A DNA stretch of 64,000 nucleotides from Bog-756 sp963830165 (GTDB taxonomy: Bacteria > Actinomycetota > Acidimicrobiia > Acidimicrobiales > RAAP-2), in NCBI GenBank assembly GCA_963830165.1, contig CAWHKZ010000007.1:186001-250000 (forward strand), given 5' to 3'. Position 1 is the first letter of the stretch; every line of letters starts with the position of its first letter. The notes beneath the pieces were generated by a model. That model was not told where the DNA came from, searched no databases, and worked only from the letters and a program-made list of their open reading frames with translations. Position numbers and translations under genes: made by a program. Of the stretch, positions 51,976-62,409 are shown one piece after another.

Positions 51976-52324
51976 GGCGACCTCCTCGACCCCGGCCCGG
52001 AGCTGGGTACCGGACCTCCGTGAGATCCTACGCCCGGGACCCCGTCCGGCTGGTTGGCGGACCGTGGGCCGTCGGCGACCCGGTCCGGCCGATCCGGTCG
52101 GCGCCACGCTGGGTGGGGATCCGACCACGCGGCCCACTCGTTCGGGTGCAGTATGCCCCGCCGCCTTTCCGACGGAGGGAGTGGCCCGTACCATGGGACC
52201 CTCCGCTGGACGCCATACCCGCGGGGCTGGGGGGTCGCACGCCGTCGTACGCCGTCGAGGCGCGCGGGTGCGGCACCGACTGCCGGGACACACCACGGGC
52301 CCGTAGCCCGGAAACGAGGACACG

Positions 52325-54732
52325 ATGCACAGTCGGACGCCATCGACGAGGACGACTCGCTTCCGCGCGCTGATCGCCACCGGGATCGTGGTGGTCTCCG
52401 CGCTCGGGGCGGGCGGCATCGCCTCGGTGACCGCCAGCCCGGCAGGCGCGGCCAGCACCGTGACCTACCAGACCAGCATCACCCAGCCCGGCCCGTTGGC
52501 CGGCACGTTCTCGCAGACCACCGCCGGTGACGGCTGGGCCGTGGCCCTGACCAGCACCCAGGTCTTCAACGTGTCCCACCACCAGTCCACCCTGATCATC
52601 GCCTGTCACAACCAGGACAACGCGTCGCAGTGCTGGCCGACCGCCACCAAGACCGTCACCGACGGCACCACCAACTTCGCCACGTCCCCCGGTGCCGGCC
52701 TCTACCTCGACCAGTCCACCGGCAAGCTGTACACGTTCGTCACCGACCTCACCACCAGCACCGCCGGTGTGGTCTGCATCGACACCACCCAGCCGGCCAC
52801 CGCCACCGGTGCCCAGCTGTTCTGCGGCTTCACGCCGCTGTCGGGGGTCGGCGACGCGCCGACGTACTTCGGCGAGTACGGGACCTATTCGGGCATCACC
52901 GCGCCGGCCCAGGTCGGGACGGACTGGTACGCCCTCAACGAAGCGCCCCTGACCACCGTGGGCGCGGGCACCAACGGCACCGAGAACACCCTGATGTGCT
53001 TCAGCCTCGCCACCTTCAGCGCCTGCCCCGACCAGCCCTTCACCGTCCCGCTCGGCGGCATCACCCTGACCGGGTTCGAGTACTCGTCGCCGATCGCCGC
53101 CATCGGCACCCAGGTCGTCATCCCGGCGCCGGGCACGCTCGACTCGAATCCGGTGACCGAGCTGGGCTGCTTCAACACGGTGACGAACTCGACCTGCGCG
53201 GGCACGTGGCCGCTGCAGGTGGCCGGGAGCGCCGGCGCCCCGTTCCCGTTCCTGAACGGCGCGGGCACCCCGATCGGTCTGTGCATCCCCATCAGCGGCG
53301 ACCCCTGCTACTCGTTGACCGGGTCCGTGATCAGCACCCCGGCGCACATGCCCACCGCCATCGGAGCCAACGACGTGCTCAACGGCCCGGCGGTGGTCGA
53401 CGCATCGCTCGACCGGATCTACGTCCCCAACTGGGACACCAACTCGGTCGACTGCTTCGACTTCACCACCGACCAGACCTGCACCAACTTCCCCAAACCG
53501 TTCACCAACCTCTACGACCTGTACACGGTGAACACCGACCCGTACCGCACCAACTGCCTGTGGGTGAACTCCGATCACGGCTCCGGGCAGATCCAGGACT
53601 TCAACGCCATCAGCGGGACCACGTGCGCACCCGGCCCGATCCGCGTGTCGGCCAGCGCGGCGGTCGCCACCACCAATCCGACGTGCACCCCGCAGTCCTA
53701 CGTCAGCATCCAGGTGACGAGTCCGGCCCACAGCACGTACACCTCCGGCGAGATCCAGTTCGCCAACGCCGAGGGCACCGTCCAGCCGATCGCCCCGGTG
53801 GCCCTCAACTCCTTCGGCATCGCCAACCTGCAGGACACCAACTTCGCCAGCGACCCGGAACCCCAGTTCGTCATCACCCTCAACGGGCTGACGTCGTCAC
53901 CGGCCACGGTGGCCATCAAACTGTCGTGGAAGGCCACCTACGCGCACCGCCTGCTACTCGGACGGGCAGACCGTGTCGAGCACGCCCGGCTACTGGCTCG
54001 GTGACCAGAACGCCACGGTGTTCAACTACGGCAACGCCAGCTTCTACGGGCCGTTCGCGCCGATCAACCCGACCCACCCCGTAGTGGGCATCGCCTCGCT
54101 CGGGAACCGGTCGGGCTACTGGGAGGTGGCCTCCGACGGGGGCATCTTCGCCTTCGGCTACGCCGGCTTCTACGGCTCGATGGGCGGCTCCCACCTGAAC
54201 GAGCCCATCGTGGGCATGGCCCCCACGCCCACCGGCGACGGCTACTGGGAGGTGGCCTCCGACGGGGGCATCTTCTCCTTCGGTGACGCCAAGTTCTACG
54301 GTTCGGCCGGGAACCTCCACCTCAACAAACCGATCGTGGGCATGGCCCCGACCCCGGACGGCGGGGGGTACTGGCTCGTGGCCTCGGACGGCGGCGTCTT
54401 CTCCTACGGCGACGCCACCTTCTACGGATCGACCGGGAACCTCACACCTGAACAAGCCCATCGTCGGCATGGCCGCCGACCCCAGCGGGGGCGGCTACTG
54501 GATGGTTGCGTCCGACGGCGGGATCTTCGCCTACGGCAACGCCAACTTCTACGGTTCCACCGGGAGCATCAAGCTGAACAAGCCAATCGTCGGCATGGCA
54601 TCCACCTACGACGGCGATGGCTACTGGATGGTGGCGTCCGACGGCGGGATCTTCGCCTACGGCGACGCCGGATTCGCCGGTTCGGCCGGGTCGATCCCGC
54701 TCAGCCAACCCATCGTGGGCATGACCTCCTAG
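52325..54732 (+). CDS. large secreted GYW-repeat protein, two frameshifts
   Basis: Exported protein of ~800 residues once two single-base breaks (near 53940–53970 and 54443–54450) are corrected. A signal peptide (residues ~14–41, LIATGIVVVSALGAGGIASVTASPAGA) is followed by a ~500-residue Ser/Thr/Pro- and Cys-containing N-terminal domain of unknown family, with TWPLQVAGS and IYVPNWDTNSVDCFDF stretches that resemble beta-propeller blades. A C-terminal array has five full GYWxVASDGGIFAFGxAxFY units (about 54060–54725). Ends with PIVGMTS. Confidence 0.65.
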
Positions 54733-54924
54733 TCGGGCGCCGCCCGGGACTCCGGGCGCTCCTGCGGAGCCGCGGACCGGACCCGCAGGACGGTGTCGAC
54801 ACGCTCCGGCACCGGTGGGTGAGGTCGGGCAATTTCCCGCGGGGTTGCGATGACCAGTTGCTCCGCGTGAAAACCAGATCTGCAACCATGGTTCCCGTCG
54901 CGCCGACCAGGGGGGAATATCCAC

Positions 54925-55419
54925 ATGACGCGGACCGGCTCACCACAATCACGACAGGAGCCACCACTGCCGCGGGACGGTCACACCCCCGTGGGACACG
55001 ACAACGGCTCGGCCCAGGGGCCGGACCCGTGTGAGCTCGACCGGCTCCGGCGTCAGGCCGCCGTGGCTCTGGCCAGGAACGTGGTGGCGCTCCAGGACCT
55101 CCAGGCCGAGCTCGCACGCCATGCCGACGTGTCCGAGACGATGATCGGCACGCTGTCCGACAGCGACTCGCTGCTCGACACGTTCGAGGCCGTCAAGAGC
55201 CACGAGGTCCGGCCGGCGCTGACCAACGCCATCCGGAATTTCGAGCGGACCCGGCACCGGGCGCGTATCCGGCTCACCGCGGTGGCCTTCGCCGAAGGGG
55301 CGTCCGACGAGGACGTGCGCAAGATCTGGAGCATCAGCCGGGAGATGATCCGCCGGGCCAAGCGCGAGCTGGCCGAGCTCGTGGACGAGCCGGAGGAGCC
55401 CTTGTCCGCGGAGGCGTGA
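54925..55419 (+). CDS. helix-turn-helix protein, paralogue of the 41.0 kb gene
   Basis: A 164-residue protein from ATG 54925 (GGGGGGAA 8 nt upstream). Helical middle (QAAVALARNVVALQDLQAELARHADVSE) then RPALTNAIRNFERTRHRARIRLTAVAFAEGASDEDVRKIWSISREMIRRAKRELAEL, a C-terminal HTH. The order and spacing match the protein at 40990. Its stop overlaps the GTG of the next gene (GTGA), so they form a pair. Confidence 0.62.
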   Translation: MTRTGSPQSRQEPPLPRDGHTPVGHDNGSAQGPDPCELDRLRRQAAVALARNVVALQDLQAELARHADVSETMIGTLSDSDSLLDTFEAVKSHEVRPALTNAIRNFERTRHRARIRLTAVAFAEGASDEDVRKIWSISREMIRRAKRELAELVDEPEEPLSAEA

Positions 55420-55934
55420 GCCCCGGAACCGGGTCGGCGGAGTTCTCTCCGGCTGACAAGAAACCACATATGTGTCTCTGTAAGACTGGCTGGATGGCTC
55501 CCGACGCACCAGGACCCGACGACGGCACCACGCTGACACCGCTGACCATCGCCGCGAACCTGTTCGCCAGCGCCGAGGTCCTGCTCGTGACGTCGGAAGG
55601 GACCCTCGAGGAGCGCCTGTACACGGCCTATTCGGAGCTCGCCCTCGCGGCGACGCCGTTTGCACCGGACCTGCCGGACCCCGTCGGCATGGCCATCTCG
55701 GACCTCCACGCCTCGCTGACCGGCAGCTACGAGTTCGGCGGACCGGACCAGCGGGAGGTCCTGCGGGTCTCCCTCGCCATGAAGTCGAAGGCAGAACTAC
55801 AGCGGGCGGCCATCGCCGTCTGCACCATCACCGACTATCTGCAGGACGCGCTGAGGGACGAACGTCAGGGCCACCGGGCAACCCGCTCGACGTGCAGCCA
55901 CTGCGGCTCGACCAGCATCTGCAACCACACCTGA
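55416..55934 (+). CDS. hypothetical protein with C-terminal cysteine/histidine cluster
   Basis: A 172-residue protein from GTG 55416, coupled to the HTH gene; ATG 55494 would shorten it to 146. Mostly helical with LTIAANLFASAEVLLVTSEGTLEERLYTAYSELALAATPF, VLRVSLAMKSKAELQRAAIAVCTITDYLQDALRDERQ, and an ending CSHCGSTSICNH that could bind zinc. Family unknown. Confidence 0.55.
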   Translation: MSPGTGSAEFSPADKKPHMCLCKTGWMAPDAPGPDDGTTLTPLTIAANLFASAEVLLVTSEGTLEERLYTAYSELALAATPFAPDLPDPVGMAISDLHASLTGSYEFGGPDQREVLRVSLAMKSKAELQRAAIAVCTITDYLQDALRDERQGHRATRSTCSHCGSTSICNHT

Positions 55935-55989
55935 TCCGCGCCCTCCCCACCACCGGCCGGCCCGGCCGGGGACGGTGGGGGAGCGGGGC

Positions 55990-57327
55990 TCAGCTGGCGA
56001 TGCCCGCCGCCTCGCCCTCGCCGAACTCTCCCCCGAGGCTTCCGTAGAACGGTGCGTCGCCGTAGGCGAAGATGCCGCCGTCGGCGGCCGCCAACCAGTA
56101 CCCGTGGCCGTCCTGGGTGGTGTCCATGCCCACCACGGGCTCGTTGAGCGGAATGGAACCGGTGGACCCGTAGAACCCGGCGTTGCCGAAGGCGAAGATC
56201 CCGCCGTCGGACGCCACCATCCAGTAGCCCTTGCCGTCGGCGGTCGAGGCCATGCCCACGACGGGCTGGTTGAGTGGCGTGCCGCCCATCGAGCCGTAGA
56301 ACCCGGCGTCGAAGGCGAAGATCCCGCCGTCGGCGGCCACCATCCAGTAGCCACCGTCGGGCGAGCCGGTCATGCCCACGATCGGCTGATCGAGCGGGGT
56401 GCCACCCATCGACCCGTGGAAGGCTGCGTCGCCGTAGGCGAAGACGCCGCCGTCGGCGGCCACCAGCCAGTAGCCCTTGCCGTCGGCCGTCGAGGCCATG
56501 CCCACGATGGGCTGGTTGAGCGAAGATCCGCCCATCGAGCCGTAGAACCCGGCGTCGCCGTAGGCGAAGACACCGCCGTCAGCCGCCGCCAGCCAGTACC
56601 CGCCGCCATCGGGAGTGGAGGCCATGCCCACGATGGGCGCGTTGAGGTTCGTGGCGATCAGTGATCCGAGGTAGTTCAGATAGTTGTCGTTGCCGAACCC
56701 GGTGATGGTCCCGTCGCTCCCGAACGTGTAGTAGCCCTGCCGGGGGGTGGTGGGCACGACGTCGTAGGCGATGGCGCCATCGACCGCCTCGTCGGGGGAG
56801 ATGCACTCGAACTGCACGGCGTAGGCGGTGGCAGCGCCGGTGAGGGTGCGCGAGCTGGTTGACCGTCACGGCCGCGTCGCCTGAATCGCCTGCGCTCACG
56901 CAGCCGCCGCCGGGCCACGACACCTGCACGCTGATGGAGTTCTGCTGCGAGGTGTACTGCTCACCCAGCGTGAACGTCTGTCCCACCGGGAGGGCGACCT
57001 CGACCTGATAGGTCCCCCGGACCCCCTCATCGTCCCGGACACCACATTGGTGGCGGTGGTGGCGCTCGAACCCGTCGGCCCCGAATCCATGGTCACGACG
57101 GGCGCCACCGGATACGGCACCAGCCCGAAGTCCTCGTAGGAGAAGGGAACCGAGGCAATCCAGCCGTGGCTCAGCGGAGCGACCGCGGAGGTGTGGAGTG
57201 CCACACTCGCCGGCGTCGGAGCCCCTGGGGCAACCGAAGCAGCTCCGGCCATACCCGCCCCAACAGGTCCAATCAATAGCCCGCAGGTCACTCCGGCCAT
57301 TGCGAGTATTCCGAGCTTCCGATTCAT
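55990..57327 (-). CDS. secreted GYW-repeat protein, two frameshifts
   Basis: Starting from ATG 57327 with a signal peptide (LGILAMAGVTCGLLIGPVGAGMAGAAS), the sequence runs in three successive frames: the N-terminal SHGWIASVPFSYEDFGLVPYPV, then MGQTFTLGEQYTSQQNSISVQVSWPGGGCVS, then QFECISPDEAVDGAIAYDV and five units of GYWLxAADGGxFAYGDAxFYGSMGG ending at 55990. Two single-base breaks are needed (near 57015 and 56845). One repeat unit lacks a glycine (FAFDAGFYGS). With them fixed it is ~445 residues. It is the third GYW-repeat protein of the window. Confidence 0.65.
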
Positions 57328-57702
57328 GGAGTGAACGTAGGGGCTGCGTCGATCGAGCGCAAACTCCGTGCGCGGTCGGGGCAACAGCTGTTGCCGGGTG
57401 CGGCGGCCGTCACGCCCGACCACGACCGCCGACGGACCGGTCGTCCCGGAGCGCCTGAGGGGCGACCGCCGTCCCGTCGCCACCTTCGCCGATGAGCGTC
57501 ACCGCGGTGTGCGCCCTCCCCCCCGACCCTTGCCGCGGCTGTGACCGGGCGGTGTTGTCGCTGATCACCGGAAACTCCCCAGAGATGATCACTGAAATTC
57601 CCCACCTGTGAGCCCGGGGTGGACCCGAAGGTCCACCAACCGAGGTGAGGCCCCTTCGAAGCTGGCGGTTCCTATGCCATCCAGCTCGAAGTGACCCCCT
57701 CC
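57328..57702. other. upstream region of the GYW gene and left end of an old IS21 remnant
   Basis: No gene seen. TGATCACCGGAAACTCCCC (57562–57580) and TGATCACTGAAATTCCCCA (57586–57604) are near-identical direct repeats of the sub-terminal kind found at IS21 ends, followed by a broken istA-like gene. Confidence 0.5.
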
Positions 57703-58081
57703 ATGCTCACACGAGGAGAAGACGTGGAAGCTCACGCACTTGAGAACGCGGGGCTGGTCGATCTCGGCCATCGCCCGCCACCTGGGACCGTGACCGCAAG
57801 ACGGTCCGCTCCTACCTGAACGGCGAGCGGGTGCCCGGCACCCGGTGTCGTCCCGACGTCCCCGACCCGTTGGCCGACTACGGAAGTACCTCGTCGTCCG
57901 GTTCGCCGACGACCGTCGCGTCTGGGGCACCGCATCCTGTTCGAGGAGGTCACCCGGCTCGGGCTACCGGAGAGCTACCCGACGTTCGTGCGCCAGATCC
58001 GGACACGTGGTCTGCGGCCGCACTGCGAGGCGTGGGCCGGCGTGAAGGGCCGGGACACCATCGAGATCGACCACCCACCCG
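57703..58081 (+). pseudogene. istA: IS21-type transposase fragment, 5' part
   Basis: From ATG 57703: MLTRGEDVEAHAL, then after a one-base slip RTRGWSISAIARHLG, then DRKTVRSYLNGERVPG, later LFEEVTRLGLPESYPTFVRQIR and GVKGRDTIEIDHPP. This is the HTH and start of the DDE domain of an IstA of another IS21 subgroup. At least three frame breaks make it non-functional. It ends at the CACCCG target site of the inserted element (58076–58081). Confidence 0.75.
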
Positions 58082-58147
58082 TGTCCATGGCCAGATTTCA
58101 GTCCCCGCTTTTGGCCACGAGAAGTCCCCACCCCTCAGGGCAGATGT

Positions 58148-58927
58148 TCAGTTCTTGGCCAGCGTAGATCGACCTCCGTTCTGACGTGCTTCCTTCATCC
58201 GGAATGACTCCCCGTCGGTGACCACGATCACGCTGTGATGCAGCAGTCGGTCGAGCAGGCTGACCGCTGTGGTGTGTTCGGGGAGGAACTTGCCCCACTC
58301 CTCGAACGGCCAGTGGGAGCCGATGCCCAGCGACCGGCGTTCGTAGGCAGCGGCCACCAGTCGGAAGAACAGCTCGGCGCCGGTCGTGTCCATCGGAGCG
58401 AATCCGATTTCGTCGATGAGGATCAAGTCGGCCTTCAGGATCTGGGCGATCACCTTGCCCACCGAGTTGTCGGCGAGCGCCCGGTAGAGGGTCTCGACCA
58501 GCTCGGTGGCAGTGAAGTAGCGGACGCGATTCCCCTCCACGACAGCTTGGTGGCCGAGGGCCACCAACAGGTGGCTTTTGCCGGTCCCGGCGGGTCCGAC
58601 CAGACAGAGGTTCTCTGTGGCCCGGACCCACTCGAGCCCCGCCAGGTAGTCGAACGTCGGACGGGGCACCGAGGAAGCGGCCACGTCGAATTCCTCGAGC
58701 GTCTTGGTCACCGGGAATGCAGCCACCTTCATCCGGGCCCGGGCGTTGGAGAGATCGCGGGAGGTGATCTCGGCTTCGACGAACACGCGGAGCAGCTCCT
58801 CGGGCTTCCACCGCTGGGTCTTGGCAGTGACCAACAGTTCAGGCGCCAGAGTGCGCATGGCCGAGAGCCGCAGACGGCGCAGACCGGCCTCGATGTCGGC
58901 GGCCAGCGGTGGTGGCGTTGTGGTCAT
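58148..58927 (-). CDS. istB: IstB-type helper ATPase (copy 2)
   Basis: Protein identical to that at 34719–35498, 259 residues, with GPAGTGKSH and LILIDEIGFAPMD. Start overlaps the istA stop. Both transposition genes of this copy look functional. Confidence 0.93.
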   Translation of the reverse strand: MTTTPPPLAADIEAGLRRLRLSAMRTLAPELLVTAKTQRWKPEELLRVFVEAEITSRDLSNARARMKVAAFPVTKTLEEFDVAASSVPRPTFDYLAGLEWVRATENLCLVGPAGTGKSHLLVALGHQAVVEGNRVRYFTATELVETLYRALADNSVGKVIAQILKADLILIDEIGFAPMDTTGAELFFRLVAAAYERRSLGIGSHWPFEEWGKFLPEHTTAVSLLDRLLHHSVIVVTDGESFRMKEARQNGGRSTLAKN

Positions 58928-60384
58928 GATGGACCCCCGATGGCGTAGTCCGACAGCGAGCGCACCGGCACGCTCGGCAGCTCGACGATGAGGGCCTCAC
59001 CGGGTCGGGTGGGCCGGGGCACACCGGCACCGGAGTGGAGGATGGAGACCACATCGGCCGACCGGAATCGGCCGAAGGCGACCGCCCGCTCGAGTGCGGC
59101 GAGCACCGGTTCCCTCCCGTGGATGGTCTCGAGTTGAGAGAGCTCGTCGATGTCACGGGCAAGCCCGGTCATCCCCTGGGCGGCCGCTCCCTTGATGAAG
59201 GCGTCAGCCACCGGTCCGAGGGCGCAGAAGTTCTTCTCGGCCGCGCTCTTGGGTCGGACGGCACGCTGGGGTGCGGGTCGCGCACCGCCGTAGTGGTCGT
59301 CGTCAATGGAGGTCTCACCAGGGGAAACGACCAGGTGTTCGGCGACGATCTCGCCCAAGAACACCACCTGGATCACTCCGTCTTTGACCCGGAGGCTGAC
59401 TTCACGGCCAATGTGCTCGTTCGGCACCGAGTAGCGGGCCGAGCCGAACCGGACACAGCTCAACTTGTCCACCTTGCGGGTGACGATCTTGCCGATTGCG
59501 GCCCGCAGGGACGGCAGGTCACTGAACAGCTCTCGCTCGGTTGCCAGTCGCTCGGCGGGGACGGCGTAGATCTCGGTGTGGACCGCAGCGTTCACTTCTG
59601 CGCACCAGGCGATCCCCTTGGCGTTGGCTTCTGCCAGGTCGGCGACCGACAGTGCTTCGGGGATCATCAGGTCGGACTTCACGTAGCCGACCAGGTTCTC
59701 CACTAACCCCTTGGACTCGGGGTCGGCACCCTCGCAGAAGTCGGGCCGGAACCCGTAGTGGGTGGCGAAGCGCACGTAGGCCGGAGTGGGGATCACGAGG
59801 CCAGCGACCGTGCCGCCCTTCAGGCATCCCATGCGGTCGGTGAGTGCCTTGTTCGGCACACCGCCGATCCGTTCGAAGCACTCGGCCAGGGCCTCCATGG
59901 TGGCCTCGGCTCCGAGGTTGTCGGTGAACCAGACGAAGCGGAACCGGCTCCAGGCGACGACCCCGCAGAAGACGAACAACGGGCCGATCTCTCCCCAGTC
60001 GAAGACCACCGTGTCACCCGGGGCCCACACCCCTGGCCGTCTCCCGCGGTGGTTCTTCGACTTCCATTTGCTCTTCGCCTCGGCCACCAGCCGGCGGAAG
60101 TTGCGGGCTGAGCCTTTGTAGCCGGCGGCCACCGCCACCGGTAGTAGTCGCTTGGCCGTGATCCGGCCCTTGGTGCGCGCAACCGTCTCGGCGACGACGT
60201 CGGCCACCCCGTCGTAGTTATGGCGGACCTCGCCGGGGACGGGTCCGGCATCGGCACGCTTCGCCGCTTCGACCGAACGCTTCACGGTCTTCGGCGTAGT
60301 CCCGCAGATCTCGGCTGCGGCCCGGTAGGAGCCGACCTCTCGGTAGGCGGCATGCATGTCCATGTGTTCCCTCACTGATTTCAT
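58924..60384 (-). CDS. istA: IstA transposase (copy 2)
   Basis: 486 residues from ATG 60384 (AAGGGA upstream), identical to copy 1 except Ser for Ile in ELP(S/I)VPV. Catalytic triad TVVFDWGEIG, KALTDRMGCL, GLVENLVGYVK intact. Confidence 0.92.
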   Translation of the reverse strand: MKSVREHMDMHAAYREVGSYRAAAEICGTTPKTVKRSVEAAKRADAGPVPGEVRHNYDGVADVVAETVARTKGRITAKRLLPVAVAAGYKGSARNFRRLVAEAKSKWKSKNHRGRRPGVWAPGDTVVFDWGEIGPLFVFCGVVAWSRFRFVWFTDNLGAEATMEALAECFERIGGVPNKALTDRMGCLKGGTVAGLVIPTPAYVRFATHYGFRPDFCEGADPESKGLVENLVGYVKSDLMIPEALSVADLAEANAKGIAWCAEVNAAVHTEIYAVPAERLATERELFSDLPSLRAAIGKIVTRKVDKLSCVRFGSARYSVPNEHIGREVSLRVKDGVIQVVFLGEIVAEHLVVSPGETSIDDDHYGGARPAPQRAVRPKSAAEKNFCALGPVADAFIKGAAAQGMTGLARDIDELSQLETIHGREPVLAALERAVAFGRFRSADVVSILHSGAGVPRPTRPGEALIVELPSVPVRSLSDYAIGGPS

Positions 60385-60568
60385 AGAGCTGTCCCTTGGT
60401 CCGGTGCGGATGTTGGCTGCAACCGCAACCGTCACCGGCCAAGGGGCGACTCAGGTGGATACGTCAGTGAGGGGTGGGGACTTCTCGTGGCCACAGGCGG
60501 GGACTTTCGTGGCCACCAGTGGGGACCTCAGATGGCCATAACCGGGGACTTTCTCGTGGCCACGGACA

Positions 60569-60756
60569 CACCCGGCGAGGAGATCCAGTGGGACTGGTTC
60601 GAGCGTCGTCGCGCCCCCTGGGGTGGCACCGCCTACGTGCTTCTCGGCACCCTGCCCCACTCGAGCCGGACCCGGGGGGTGCTGGCCGAGTCGATGGACC
60701 AGGCCCACCTGATCGAGACCATGGACGGCGTGCTGCGCCGGCTGGGCGGGACGCCT
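60569..60756 (+). pseudogene. istA: IS21-type transposase fragment, 3' part
   Basis: Continuation of the pseudogene at 57703 on the far side of copy 2: PGEEIQWDWFERRRAPWGGTAYVLLGTLPHSSRTRGVLAESMDQAHLIETMDGVLRRLGGT. W-D-W-F is the first DDE aspartate region. The sequence then stops matching and is truncated shortly before the hairpin at 60766, so the remaining catalytic domain and istB are lost. Confidence 0.75.
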
Positions 60757-60765
60757 TCCCCAGAC

Positions 60766-60803
60766 GCGAAAGAACCCCCGGTTCGCGCCGGGGGTTCTTT
60801 CGC
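60766..60803. terminator. strong 16-bp hairpin terminator
   Basis: GCGAAAGAACCCCCGG (60766–60781), loop TTCGCG, CCGGGGGTTCTTTCGC (60788–60803). It lies 16 bp after the stop (on the minus strand) of the pentapeptide-repeat protein gene, whose transcription it would end; GTTCTTTC/GAAAGAAC makes it usable in both directions. Confidence 0.85.
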
Positions 60804-60818
60804 TAGCGTCTGTGCGGA

Positions 60819-62370
60819 TCAGTGACCCACGCAGGTCTCCGGAGAATAGGAACTGGAGTTCGTACCGCCAGAGCAGACGGTGTTACTGAACACGGTGGAA
60901 GAAGTGATCTTGACTCCAGCCACCGTGGCTCCCGCCAAGGTGGCATTCGAAAGATTCACCTGATCCAGATTGGCATTCGTCAGAACGGCGTTCGTCAGAT
61001 TGGCCCCCGTCATGTCAGACGCGTAGAAACTGACACCGGTGAGATTCGCACCCGACAGGTTTGCGTTCGTGAAATTGTCACTTTCCCAGAAGTTGGTCTG
61101 ATTCAGTGGAGGCACAAGGCAGTCACTGGCCGGGCAACTCAGGTCCGCTCCGGCCAAGTTTGCATCGGTCAGGTTGGCGCCACACACCGGCGTGCTCTCT
61201 AGATTGGCGCCTGACAGGTCTGCTCCCACGAGGTTTGCATCGCAGATATCCAAATCGGACAGATCCGCGTTGGCCAGAGACGCACCAGCCAGATCGGCTC
61301 CCGGACCGACGAGGTACCCGTCAACGATCGTCCAGGCCACTGAGTGCCCAAGGGGATCGATGATTCCTGACGGAAGGGTGGGGTAACTCGGCAGTGATCC
61401 GGAGAAGTAACAGGTGTTTACAGCACAATCGGCGACGACCGATGGACTGAGGAACGTGGTGAATGGCCTGGATAGTCCGGCACACGCGCCCACCGCCTCG
61501 CGCATCAGGCGTCAGGTAGGAACTCGCTTCCCCATTAGCGGCGATGAACTGTGCGGGCGTGTAGGACTCGCAGGCAGGCACGGTGGTCGCGATTCCACCG
61601 GAGACGACTCCCGTCAACGTGTCCGTTGCCATGTTGAGCCCGGCGAGATTGGTGTTGGTGAGAACGGCGTTGGTGTAGTTGTTGCCACCTCCGTATGTGG
61701 CCGTAGTCAGATCTTCTCCGGTGAGATTGGCTCCGGTGAAGTCCATGTTCGTGAAGTTCGCACCCATGATGTTCGCCCCAACGAGGTTGGCTCCGACCAG
61801 CGTTACGTAGGAACCGGTGAGGTTCTGGCGGGAAATGTTGGCGTCCTGGAGGTTGGCGCGCGTCAGGTCGGTGCCGTTGGCGAAGTAGCCGATGGTCGAG
61901 AGACTCAGGTCACATCCGGACAGGTTGGCGTAGGGCACCAGATTGGAACAGTTGTTGGCGTCGGTGCCGATGAACGTGCCGGACGCCTTCGCAGCCTTGC
62001 TCGTCCCAATCGCATTGGTAGCGGTAACCGATACCTTGTACTTGTTCTTTGCCTTTCCGACCGGATTGACGATCCCCGTGATCTCGCACGTCAGAGCACT
62101 GGAGGACGTGCAGGTCTCGGTCGCCTGTCCAGCCGCTGCGGCGGTCACCGTGTAGTCAGTGATTGAAGCCCCCCCATCAGTGGCTGGGACCCCCCACGAC
62201 ACAGTGAAGGCCGTGTTGGAGGGCACCACCGTGACGGCGGTCGGCTTACCTGGAATCTTCGGCCCGTGCGTGACAGCTCCGGCCACTCCTGCCACTCCGA
62301 CTAGACCGATGGTCAATCCGGCCGCCATTCCCACTGTGAGCGCGCTTCGTGAAGCGAACCTTCGAAACAT
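60819..62370 (-). CDS. secreted fibronectin-III plus pentapeptide-repeat protein, frameshifted
   Basis: About 515 residues after correcting one slip near 61490–61500 (SSYLTPDAREAVGACAGL). Signal peptide (LTVGMAAGLTIGLVGVAGVAGA), then a fibronectin type III-like domain (KPTAVTVVPSNTAFTVSWGVPATDGGASITDYTV ... YKVSVTATNAIGTS), and two blocks of A(N/D)Lxx pentapeptide repeats (TDLTRANLQDANIS ..., then GADLAGASLANADLSDLDIC ...). The right-handed beta-helix is exported, which is less common for pentapeptide proteins. Cysteine pairs may brace the helix. Role unknown. Confidence 0.72.
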
Positions 62371-62409
62371 GTGTAGCCACCCTGCTTTCGTGAGGCATCA
62401 TCGGAGAAA

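Larger units (their letters stand above)
58082..60568 (-). mobile_element. IS21 family element, copy 2 (2,487 bp)
   Basis: Same ends and length as 34653–37139, flanked by the direct repeat CACCCG (58076–58081 and 60569–60574). Removing the element and one repeat restores DTIEIDHPPGEEIQWDWFE of the interrupted transposase, which proves the insertion point. The difference from copy 1 that I found is in istA near 58969–58979 (CTCGGCAGC for ATCGGCAAC). Confidence 0.95.
57553..60756 (+). mobile_element. old IS21-family remnant interrupted by IS21 copy 2
   Basis: The left end is marked by two sub-terminal repeats at 57562–57604; an istA-like pseudogene begins at 57703 and is split at 58081/60569 by the younger element. 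No istB is left and the right end is missing, truncated about 60756. Nested insertion order is therefore clear: this one first, the 2,487-bp element second. Confidence 0.7.
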
